Source: Cubamyces lactineus (taxonomy: Eukaryota; Basidiomycota; Agaricomycetes; Polyporales; Polyporaceae). From it: a stretch of 64,000 nt of DNA. The notes beneath the pieces were generated by a model. It saw only the letters and a list, made by a program, of their open reading frames with translations. It searched no databases and was not told where the DNA came from. Every line of letters begins with the position of its first letter. Positions within the stretch are counted from its first letter, which is position 1. The translations under genes and the position numbers were made by a program. Shown here one piece after another: positions 55,421 through 64,000 of this stretch. The stretch is taken from contig JACDTU010000013.1 in assembly GCA_022376465.1 (NCBI GenBank), positions 802,501 to 866,500 on the forward strand, written 5' to 3'.

Positions 55421-56305
55421 TCTTAGGCCGTGATCATGTTGTTTGTACTACAGACCAGTCGTTCTGACACCATTCGAGCATGTGGGGTACCTAGATACAT
55501 TGGCCACCTATGTGGGGTCAGAATCCTACATCACGTCTTCTGCAACGTCGTTTTCCGCATCGTCCTGGTTAAGGGCATGCTACGTTGGGGCATGAGCGGC
55601 GCTGCTTCTCTGGGAACATATGCAGGACTGAATCGGAGAACGTACTTAATACGGGACACTGTAGTCGTTAGCGTAGCGCTTCGGCGCGATATAAGTCTCG
55701 ACGGAGTCGGCATGAGGGCGGAGCTCGTCAACCAACTTGCGATCCATCCCACTCAAGCGCAACTTGCTTAACACGTTTGCCCATAGCGCTTCTCCGTGTT
55801 AAGCAAACGATCAGTGCTTGCACAATTGTCCCCTTGCCGCTGTGCACCTCAGTAAAAACCCAGCGAGAACTCTTGCAGGTCTGGACAATGCAGAGCTCCA
55901 TCTGCTTGGGGGGTAGACAAGGCGACGAGGAGGGCAGCAGTAGCGTAAGACGATTCCCAAGCGTGGTAGTTCTCGATAGTGAGAATCTTCAGCAGAGAGA
56001 AGTGCTGCAGGATCCGGGCCCACTCCTCAAGATTAACGTAATTCGATAAAGCGGCTATGGTCAGCTCGGTGAGCGGGCAGCACTACAATGTTGACCAGCT
56101 GAGGCTATAGCCAAAATATTGTGAGGAATACTGGAGCGTACAATCAACGTGCATAACAAGATGCCAATTATTATGGATAGTCACTATAGTAGAACTCAAT
56201 GAACGGAATCAGGCCGGAGCATCGATCCAAGACAGAAGTCGGCGGTGCTGGTGGAGTGCCGAGTCAGATTACTGCCCACCGTCGCCGCGCGTATCCTCCT
56301 CATCT
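55421..56305. other. Intergenic, convergent 3' ends
   Basis: 885 bases between the phosphodiesterase and F-box genes. Plus-strand frames at 55430-55771 and 55777-56049 are short and lack family features. Nothing else is seen. Confidence 0.5.
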
Positions 56306-58174
56306 TCATCCTCGACAAGGTCCTGCCAGAACAACATGAGCCAACGAGAACAACAACCGAAATAAGCGTACCGTAGAATAGTTGATCCATTGTCTGTGAT
56401 GCAGCTCCGACCAATCCTCGTCACAGAAGCATTCAATCGTTGTCGCGAGGTGACTGAGATCCTGTACCAATTCTGCTCGACGTCGCACACAGTCTTGATA
56501 GGGATGCCCCATGAATCCCACACGCAACCGTGCAAAACGCTTGCCCGCCTCCGTCCGAGCTGCTAACCACTTGGTGATGTAGTTCAGCATCTCAACTTCA
56601 GCATCAGTGTCTTCAACGGCCACCGCCAGGGTCAAATCCATCATGTTGGGGATGTGAGTTGGACCGTTAGACCCAGAGTAGGCGAGGACGTCCAGAAGGG
56701 CATTGATCGTATGCTTGTGAGAGGAGACGCAAACAACGAGCCGCTTGAGCCGAGCGAAGTGAGACAGCAGATCGATCCAGGTGGACCGATTCATGTAGAC
56801 GCCGTTTGTGCGAACGGTGAGTCCCATCAAGGGAGATTCACCGTACACGTCGAGCACCTGATGGGAGACGTTCAGAGGTGTGTTCAGCGAAGGCTTGTAG
56901 CAAACGATGAGGCTTCCGGCTACACCGTAACCGTGTCCCATGAGGTTGAGAACATCAGGATGGACAGCAGCTTCGAGGTGGCGGATCGTCGTAATCAACG
57001 GTAAGCCCGTCTTGTCCGCGGGAAGACAACTATCCGGAAGGCCGTCTAGAACACCCTTTCCGCCAGTAGAAGAGCATGGGTCAATCACCAGAGTAGTGTG
57101 AGGAGACAATGAGAATGCGCTAAGAAAACGAGCAGTATAGATCGCCTCGTCGTCTAACACTACCGATTCCAAGCTTGAGTCGAAGTCGAGTGTAACCCGC
57201 GAGAGAGAAGGTGTCCCGTCCAGTCGCCAGTGCCAGATGTCGGGGTCATAGAAGTGATATCTACGGAGATTGAGATATTCCAAGCATGAACATTCTTTAA
57301 CGAAGCTCGCGAAGGCGGTCAAAGGCCAAGAGTGGGCGTTGCAGTTCTCCAAGATCAGGGATGTCAGAGAATGTGCTAATGAGGAGGGCGGTGTGAGAGC
57401 TACGTTCCTCAACATGAGTTCTTTGAGGGAAGGGAACTGTGTGTCACGCGGAATGAGGGCAATTAGCGGTCGACCCTCAAGTAGTAGATCGCGATGGTGA
57501 TCTTCATCTCCGCCGTCAATATCGACATCTTCGTTGTCGCTGAGAGGCCTGTCCGATCCAAGGACACCGAATGATACCAGGAGGACCTTCAGTGACGGCA
57601 TATCTTCCCGCAAGAATCGAGCCACCGCTTTTGCTTGCAAGACAGGCATTCTGTTCAGGTCAAGGTGGGCAATTCGGTGGAAGTGACCTCGGAGTTCGGA
57701 CAGTAGGGGTGCCATGCGACGTGTTCCGTTGAATCTGAGCATCAATGAGACGTTTCCTGACCTGCGTAGGAAGATCTTGAATAGCCCGATGTGTATCGTT
57801 CGCCCAACGGAGAAGTTTTGCCACAGAAATGGTGTGCCGCATGCGATCAGGCGCCAAGATCGACATACGGCAGTTAAGCCGAACCAAGATGCCCTATCGA
57901 GAGATGAAGTGTCCCACATATAGCTCACATCGTCTTGTCGTATTTCGAGGAAGATCTCCGCCAGGAGCTCATCCGGTAGTCGGTGGATGGGAGCATGAGA
58001 GTTGATGAAGGCAGCAACAGCGGTTATTTGATCCTCGAGACGTCTACGTTTCGCTACGAGGGCTCCGTAGGTCGATGCAGCCTCGTGAAGCGTCCAGTTC
58101 GTTGGAATGTCTTGTGACGAGGGGGAAAGCGGGTCGATTTCCATCCCGCAAGAAGGGTTCGAACGAAGTGGCAT
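56306..58174 (-). CDS. F-box protein with leucine-rich C-terminal region
   Basis: One uninterrupted frame of about 620 residues begins MPLRSNPSCGMEIDPLSPSS. A short coiled-coil stretch (YGALVAKRRRLEDQITAVAA) leads into an F-box, PIHRLPDELLAEIFLEIRQD, then SWFGLTAVCRSWRLIACGTP. The remainder has imperfect leucine-rich repeats (FPSLKELMLRNVALTPP; SLTSLILENCNAHSWPL; ECSCLEYLNLRRYHF). F-box proteins bind Skp1 and bring substrates to SCF ubiquitin ligases. This arrangement is one of a very large, fast-evolving mushroom family, so the substrate is not predictable. The final residues become less domain-like, and a small 3' intron cannot be excluded. The start is the first ATG of the frame. Confidence 0.85.
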   Translation of the reverse strand: MPLRSNPSCGMEIDPLSPSSQDIPTNWTLHEAASTYGALVAKRRRLEDQITAVAAFINSHAPIHRLPDELLAEIFLEIRQDDVSYMWDTSSLDRASWFGLTAVCRSWRLIACGTPFLWQNFSVGRTIHIGLFKIFLRRSGNVSLMLRFNGTRRMAPLLSELRGHFHRIAHLDLNRMPVLQAKAVARFLREDMPSLKVLLVSFGVLGSDRPLSDNEDVDIDGGDEDHHRDLLLEGRPLIALIPRDTQFPSLKELMLRNVALTPPSSLAHSLTSLILENCNAHSWPLTAFASFVKECSCLEYLNLRRYHFYDPDIWHWRLDGTPSLSRVTLDFDSSLESVVLDDEAIYTARFLSAFSLSPHTTLVIDPCSSTGGKGVLDGLPDSCLPADKTGLPLITTIRHLEAAVHPDVLNLMGHGYGVAGSLIVCYKPSLNTPLNVSHQVLDVYGESPLMGLTVRTNGVYMNRSTWIDLLSHFARLKRLVVCVSSHKHTINALLDVLAYSGSNGPTHIPNMMDLTLAVAVEDTDAEVEMLNYITKWLAARTEAGKRFARLRVGFMGHPYQDCVRRRAELVQDLSHLATTIECFCDEDWSELHHRQWINYSTVRLFRLLFSLAHVVLAGPCRG

Positions 58175-58891
58175 GCTTCCAATATAAACGAGCAACAGGC
58201 GATGTAGGCTGTCAGATCATACTGCTATCCTGACGGGATTCACCATGACTGCCAGGAGACTCACGAATGATGACAAGTTGAACTTGGCGAGGACTTATGC
58301 CGCGCGCTTACGCTCTGCAATCCCACAATCTAGTCCTCATCGCCGTATAAATTTCGAAGCACATATGCGCGCGGGAAGGGCGACTCACCGAACGATGTTA
58401 TGAGTTGCAAGCTTTTGAGAAGTTGAGAGTTGTGGTGCGGAAGCAAAACGCAGAGACTAGCGCCGGTGTTCAAACGATTTATTACCGTAGTGCTTAATTT
58501 GGAAGTCGAAGTCGACCCTAGCAGCAGTGACTATCCTACGGCTCTCTATGATCATGGGGGGAGGGAGCATGAATCCGTGCTAATTTGCGAGGAAGCCGCT
58601 GCAAAGAGTGGGTCATACATATGGGATATATCCCGCACATTGACTAGGACAACATCAATCAGGAACAATGTGTGCTGACCATCTCGTACCGAACGAGCTG
58701 TCGCCCCATGACAAGTAGACAACTGCAGAATCGAGTTCATCATGGAGACTCAGGGCAGCATGTAGCCTGGGTAACTTTCTGCTTTCTGCAGGCTATTGAA
58801 ACTGACGTCCGAAGTCGGAGCTCAGCCTAGTAAACATGCATATAATCTGTCCATCTTACAACAGCTGTACAAACACCGCACTCACGACCCT
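58175..58891. other. Intergenic between F-box and LOG genes
   Basis: 717 bases, containing the F-box promoter and the LOG 3' flank. No supported coding sequence. Confidence 0.5.
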
Positions 58892-59935
58892 TTACGCAGC
58901 GCCTAACGTGTCTTCCTCCGTCTCGCCGTCCTTGCGTAGGTGCCAGTTGTAGAAGTGGCTCGCAGCGACGCCTTCCCACCTATCGAGGGCCTCCATCGCA
59001 GCCTTGCCCCAGTCGAACGTCTCGTGCTCGGCGAGGTCGGTAGGTCCCTCGACGAAGTGGACGAGCCGCTCGTTCTTTTCGAGGATGTACCCCTCGCGGA
59101 TGCCGTTCCGGATCAACTCACGCAAGGGGTTGTAGAAGTTGCGGATGTTCAGCACAATTACGGCTGTGTTGGCAGGACCAGGTCAGGCCTATGAAAGGGA
59201 TGGTAGGAAACGGAACTACTCACGCTTGCTGTGGATACCGACTTGGGACCAGCAGATGACCTCAAGAACCTAATATGTCGAATAATGAGGAACTTGCAAA
59301 TTGAAATGAATGTGACCTTGATGCACCTCTTCAAATGTCCCATAACCTCCTGGCAGCGCGATGAATGCACATGACCGCTTCGCCATCTCTGCCTTTCGTT
59401 CGTGCATGGAATTCACAACAATCTGGATGGTGTTCGGTTGAACTATGATTACCTGCAGCATGAAACGACCTCACATACCGTTTCTACCTGTATCACACGT
59501 TGGAAGGGTCGTTCAGAGGCACTCCTGTAGCCGCTGCGAGTGACGTACCTTGTCCGACCCGTTGGCTTTCAGCTGAATGTGAGGCTTATGAACGCCTTTG
59601 CTCTGGTCGACCTCGCCTCCTGCCGCGACCATCGCAAAAGGAGCGACCCCGGTGACGCTCCCGCCGGCCTCGATGACTGCATTCGAGACGGCGCCCATAA
59701 TCCCCGCGGATCCGCCACCATAGACAAGTGACCTATTCGCCTCCACGATGGCTTTGCCCAGTGCTACGCACCCGCCGTGAGCACAGCTATGTATCGACTG
59801 AGCAGTTGCGTTCGAGCACTGTACTCACATTCAGCTGCCTTTTTGAACGCGGGGCTGTTCCCGGCGGAGGAGCCGCAGAATACGGCGACGGCGCGGGTCT
59901 CGGGTTCGGTCTTTTGGAAAGTCATGGCGACGTTA
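58892..59935 (-). CDS. LOG-family cytokinin riboside 5'-monophosphate phosphoribohydrolase
   Basis: Five exons give about 255 residues. [20 protein letters not shown] then [12 protein letters not shown] form the nucleotide-binding start. [20 protein letters not shown] contains the YGGGxxGxMG motif. [20 protein letters not shown] and [11 protein letters not shown] supply the family signature PGGYGTFEE with the catalytic Arg and Glu. The last exon is [23 protein letters not shown] enzymes release the free base cytokinin from its nucleotide; fungal homologues may act as general nucleotide hydrolases. The start at 59935 gives the usual compact form. An in-frame ATG at 60072 would add 46 basic residues and is possible. 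It is 0.5 kb downstream of NTF2 on the same strand; no prenyltransferase gene is nearby. Confidence 0.9.
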
Positions 59936-60072
59936 AAGGGCGCTGAGATGTCTATGGCTGCGTTGGGAGAAGTTGTGCCAGTGCGTTGCGTTGCGCGGGC
60001 TTTTGTACGCTTGCGAGTGGTGGAGCCTTGCTGGAACCACGAGCTCAGCGTCCTCAGGCTGCCGTGAGTCAT

Positions 60073-60537
60073 TGGCGGGCGCGCCGTATCCGGATCTTGC
60101 TCGCGTCCACGTTGGTGTACGTGTTCACTGTCTGGGGCAGCAGACCAGGCGAATACGGGGAAGTACGTATTCCTTTGGAATTGGCGAGCAGAGACATTGT
60201 GGTTGAGAGGACGGGAGAAGCACAAATACGTGTTGCGGACTGCGCAGATCGCTTCAACAGAGGAGGCCGGTGTAGGGCCAGGCGCTCGCAGCTCACGATA
60301 ATTTGCCGCGAAGGCCGGAATGACGACGCTGGTAGAGCAGCGGGATCACCTCAGTGAGCTTCGTCGGCGCAAGGGACCATATTGCGATGATCACAGTGAC
60401 AGTGGCATTAAGAGCGACAACAGGTATGAGGTACAACTTCTTTCCTGAACGGCCCACGAATCGTCCTACATCCGAAACAAGACTTCTTCCGTATCCGCAC
60501 ACCGAGATACGTTTAGATTGTCCACTACGTATCGTCA
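60073..60537. other. Spacer between LOG and NTF2
   Basis: 465 bases serving as the LOG promoter and NTF2 3' flank. Nothing else is evident. Confidence 0.5.
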
Positions 60538-61166
60538 CTACGCGCCGTAGTTGAGGCGGAAGATGTCGTTGTAGCTGAAATCACGCGTCAATAAACTCGG
60601 CGGGGAGACAGGAGCAGGACACATACACATAGTAGCTGCCGCCATCGGGTATTAGCTGGAAGACCTGGCTGAACTGCAAAGGGTTGGTGCTGTCGTCAAC
60701 CTAGGGGATGGATTGTCAATTCACGACTACTTTCTGAACCCTTGTACACAGAGAAGTGTTGCGATACTCACAACCAAGAGGCCCGTGACGCTGACGATCA
60801 TGCTCGCGATCGAGGGGGACGAGGGCTGCGCATCGAGAGTGGTGATCTTGTGCTGCACCTTCTCGAACGGCAAGGACTAGGAAATTGCAAACGGTTAGCA
60901 CTCGCATGCGCGCCGATGCGAAACTATGCGGCTCACCGTGAGCTTCTCCGCGATGTTCGCAGCGCCGAGGATGGGCGTGCCCTCCCAGGTAAGCATGGAG
61001 TTATCGCGCTACCGACCCATGAAATGTGCATGTTAGATCGAGAGGGCGGTCGTACGCGAGGGGCTCTAGGACGCACGTAGAGGCTCTGGAGACCTGCGCG
61101 GTTCGTGTCGAAGGTGGTGTAGTAGAAGTCGGTGAACTGCTTAGCGACGGCGTTGATGTCGGCCAT
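60538..61166 (-). CDS. NTF2: Nuclear transport factor 2
   Basis: NTF2 carries RanGDP into the nucleus and binds FxFG nucleoporins. Exons rebuild the ~125-residue protein: MADINAVAKQFTDFYYTTFD then TNRAGLQSLY, RDNSMLTWEGTPILGAANIA then EKLT, LPFEKVQHKITTLDAQPSSP, IASMIVSVTGLLVVDD, NPLQFSQVFQLIPDGGSYY, and the C-terminus YNDIFRLNYGA with TAG at 60538-60540. Length, order and the conserved DIFRLNY ending are diagnostic. Four introns interrupt it. It is divergent from the gene at 61588. Confidence 0.95.
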
Positions 61167-61587
61167 GGCGCGATCTAGTATCGTACAGCGAGAGAAGAGA
61201 GGAGGAGGGGCGCGAGGGCTCGGGCGAGAACAAGGACGAGGAGAAGATGGATGGAAGCAAAGACTTTGGTGGAAACTGCAAACCCTTGCCCACCGCAAGA
61301 CGCGATCGTTGATTAGATCGTGCAACAACAATAGCTGATTAGATATCCACCAGTGCTTTACTCTCGATCTAAGCGAGTAAGAAACCCGGGTAAACAACCA
61401 GGCAATCGGGCAATCAACAGAATCAAGACGGGTAAAGCAACCTAAAGCAACCCACATCTTATCCAGAGCCAACCACCGTCGTGGACCCGACCTCCCCGCT
61501 ACTGCAGTCGAGCCTGCGCACACGGGCCACCTCGCTTGCCAATTCGCCCTCCGCTGCCGGTGCCCACGCAGTCAAAGTCCCACAGTC
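61167..61587. promoter_or_regulatory. Shared divergent promoter of NTF2 and the 61588 gene
   Basis: 421 bases between the two start codons, with no clear TATA element. No coding sequence is supported. Confidence 0.5.
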
Positions 61588-63099
61588 ATGGCCGCGTTCA
61601 ATACCGTCATGTCCATGGCGCCCATCGAGGCCCAGCGACCCGCGATGCGGCGTAAATCGTCGGCCCAGAACCTGCTCTCCACCTTCAAGTCCTCCAACGC
61701 GGGCGGCGGCGGCGGAGGCAGCGGCGCGCCCCCTTCGTCCTTTCCGACCGCTGCGATGCCTAGCACGGCGGGCCTTCCCTATGGCTCGGTGACGACGCCG
61801 ACGACTGCAACCATCAACCGCGAATGGGATGTGCAGTCTCTCCAGAGCGAAGGGATGGGCTCCTCCGCGGGGACATCCTCCATCACGTCAAACGGGAACC
61901 CACTCGCGCAGGGAACGTCGCTGGAGATGCTCAGGGAGTTGGTCAAGAAGAGGATCATTACGTTGACATATCTGCGGAATGTTCATGAAGGGTGCGTGAT
62001 TCACGTCGTATCCAAATGACAGCTCCTGTTGACTCGCAAGCCTCTTACATACAGAAAGAGTCACTGGTTTCATACCATTATGATCACTCGTGCGGAGTTG
62101 GACCGTACGTTCACCAATGCAGCCATGAAGCAGCGGTAAGTGAATCCTCATATGCTCATGGCTGCACACTGGACACCTGGTCCAGGACGTACCGGTTTGC
62201 CGTATTAGGAATGGCTCTCGCGAACCAATTTGAAGTGAAGGAGCCGCAAGACTACCTCAGAGGCCTCTCGAACGTGTTGGTAGAGTACGAGTTGCTGAAG
62301 GAAGATAGCGATAGGCCAAAGATGGTGCGTGATGCGTGATTACCGCAAAATGCACGCGTTAAGACACCCTTGCAGCGATTATTCCGGACGAAGGGCTCCA
62401 AGCGACCAGCAGGGGCCGACTACGCCCTCTCGTATACCGATCCGTCCGAGGCATACATGACCCTCCCACACGTTGTACGTTGACTCCCTACAGACCGCCA
62501 CACCATAGCAACGCTCACACCGTGTCCAGCCGTTCCCTCTTGACTATCACCAGACTCTCCTCTCCCTCCTCGATGTCCTGTCCGAAGTCTACAACAAGAT
62601 GTCTAAAATTCTTGGTCCCTCCCCATTCACCGGGGCAGGGCATAACATGATGGGCCCTCTCGGTCTGCTCTCTCCCCACCCCGGCGTGTCATACCTTTTC
62701 TCTGGCATGGATACCGCGCAGACGAACGAAGGAGACAACAGCCTTTGGGGCATTGCAAACGCGACGATGATGGGTCCGGGCGGCACAAATGGCCCCAACT
62801 CGATATACGGCGGAGGTCCGGGAAGCCCACCTCCGAGCTGGACGTCTACCCTGGGCGATACAGTACGTCAAATTGACAACAAGCTGAAGGTGCGTGCATC
62901 ATGAGCTGGTCAGTGCTCCGGTGGCACAACTGTCTGATGCGCGATCCGCCACTCGTAGAAACTGATCGCCACGCTCCTGAAGGAGCTGGACGATTGTGCG
63001 CGGGCAGGCATCAAGGACGAGTTGGCATCACTCGATCCGCTGCTGCGACATGGTGCTGTGCCAGAGGAGGCGAGGGAGGGGATGTTTGAGTTTGATTGA
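61588..63099 (+). CDS. Conserved fungal protein of unknown function
   Basis: Six exons (61588-61991, 62055-62135, 62186-62324, 62376-62474, 62530-62889, 62959-63099) splice cleanly into 407 residues. Residues 1-100 are Ser/Gly/Thr-rich and disordered. A dense helical core follows: SLEMLRELVKKRIITLTYLR, KSHWFHTIMITRAELDRTFT, RTYRFAVLGMALANQFEVKE, LRGLSNVLVEYELLKED. Then comes PLDYHQTLLSLLDVLSEVYN. A Gly/Pro/Asn-rich linker leads to a C-terminal helix, KKLIATLLKELDDCARAGIK. The strong sequence texture and six-exon continuity indicate a conserved gene, probably a helical scaffold. I do not recognise a named family or catalytic motif. Confidence 0.82.
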
Positions 63100-63831
63100 G
63101 CAGATTGAAGGGCTGTTCCTTCGATGCTCCCATTGCTCACGACTGCGCGCGGCGGTTCGTTCACCAGCGGTGATGAGATTGGATGGATTTTGGTAACTTT
63201 ATAGCTCTATCTAATGGTGTATTCTGCTGTAAACGTAGTTATTGTATGCTTGGCTGCCTAATTACAGGTGACCGAAGGATAATGACCCGGGATCGAAGAG
63301 GATGGAGGTGGCGCGAGTAGAATGGCACACACAAAGGGAAGGGCAGAATGGACGGAAGGGTGCCATGAGAGCCGCAGCAGGCGTCCTAGGGGAAGAAGAT
63401 GGCGTTGATACAGAAGTCAACGAAGAAGTTCATTGTTGCCCTCGGCGCCCGTTGTCAACCACATAAAGCGCCCGATGGCCCGCGCGTGTCGCAAGCCCGT
63501 AGTTTACACTTGTGCGGGCTCACCAACGTGCAGAAACACCAGAGAGGAGGCAGCGCAACGGTCTGCTCATCGTAAAGGATGCGCTAGGAGACGAAGGCGA
63601 CAGCGGAGGATACGTGGAGAACGACGAGAGGACTGCCAGGAACTTGCTGGAATGAGTCAAGATAAGGAGTGATCGCGAGGCGCAACACGATTATAAAGCA
63701 ATCAAGTTTTTGGGGCGGAGCTTGAATGGGGTCGTATATAAGAGCAAGGGTCACGTCGCGTTCATCCCTCTTTTCCCCGCATCTGCACTTTCCCACGGTC
63801 TGAAATTTCCTGGTCCTCGAGTACCTCCGCC
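63100..63831. other. Intergenic between the conserved unknown gene and the right-edge gene
   Basis: 732 bases with a TATA-like element at 63735-63742 near its right end. No coding sequence is supported. Confidence 0.5.
63735..63742 (+). promoter_or_regulatory. TATA box of the right-edge gene
   Basis: TATATAAG lies 90 bp upstream of the ATG at 63832, followed by a CT-rich leader (about 63765-63800). Its position and sequence fit a core promoter. Confidence 0.55.
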
Positions 63832-64000
63832 ATGTCTTTTGCACTTCCCTCTCGCCAGGTCACTTTTGGTCGCTCTGCCGTCCCTGCTCAGTCCCAGCAG
63901 TATCAGCAGAGCCAACCCCAGCCGTATGGGCAGTCGCAGCCCCAGCAGGCCAACGGCCTCGCGCTCCCCTACCCTTCCAACCCGTACCTCGCGGGCCCCT
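63832..64000 (+). CDS. N-terminus of a Gln-rich protein (partial)
   Basis: From ATG at 63832 the frame stays open to the right edge. It begins MSFALPSRQVTFGRSAVPAQ and continues with a Gln/Pro/Ser/Tyr-rich low-complexity stretch. A TATA box and CT-rich leader precede it, supporting a genuine start. Too little is present to assign a family. Confidence 0.65.
   Translation, partial: MSFALPSRQVTFGRSAVPAQSQQYQQSQPQPYGQSQPQQANGLALPYPSNPYLAGP

Overview
The window reads as nuclear DNA of a filamentous basidiomycete, most likely an Agaricomycete. Genes are compact and cut by many 48-65 nt GT-AG introns, GC content is moderately high, start codons often follow CT-rich leaders, and several predicted proteins are of mushroom-typical kinds (a DUF6593-like protein, an F-box protein, a SCAP-type sterol sensor). 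No bacterial, viral or intact transposon gene was recognised.

Layout. 1-113: 3' end of an unidentified gene. 989-3797: a divergent housekeeping pair, eRF1 (translation termination) and POP7/Rpp20 (RNase P/MRP). 4267-6806: an unrecognised small protein and an intronless, probably mitochondrial protein, both on the minus strand. 7097-7409: two tRNA-Val(AAC) genes. 7410-19014: an 11.6 kb stretch with no convincing intact gene. 19015-21621: a large Ser-rich protein of unknown function, followed by a pyrimidine-skewed non-coding tract. 24356-26329: glutathione reductase. 27836-28203: a second tRNA-Val pair in the opposite orientation. 29499-35414: a MYND-finger protein and a ~1,290-residue propeller-amidohydrolase. 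35958-37570: a MIF-like tautomerase, a tRNA-His and a decayed partial copy of the tautomerase. 38096-45540: a GNAT acetyltransferase, SCAP, and pyruvate dehydrogenase protein X. 45752-50979: the divergent pair RAD1 (9-1-1 checkpoint clamp) and HAT1. 52046-58174: a DUF6593-like protein, a PI-PLC-like phosphodiesterase and an F-box protein. 58892-63099: a LOG-type phosphoribohydrolase, NTF2 and a conserved unknown protein. 63832-end: the start of a Q-rich protein.

Most genes are core functions: translation termination, RNA processing, redox control, sterol sensing, pyruvate dehydrogenase assembly, the DNA damage clamp, histone acetylation and nuclear import. Several are arranged head to head over 340-650 bp shared promoters (eRF1/POP7, amidohydrolase/MIF, SCAP/PDX1, RAD1/HAT1, NTF2/unknown). 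No multi-gene metabolic cluster or defence island is visible. The unusual signals are structural: two inverted tRNA-Val pairs, each with one intronless and one intron-containing copy; a 1.28 kb intron in RAD1; a 13-nt microexon carrying the catalytic histidine of the phospholipase; a likely second, mitochondrial start in glutathione reductase; and the MIF relic beside tRNA-His. Exon boundaries were read by eye from splice motifs and protein continuity, without transcript data.
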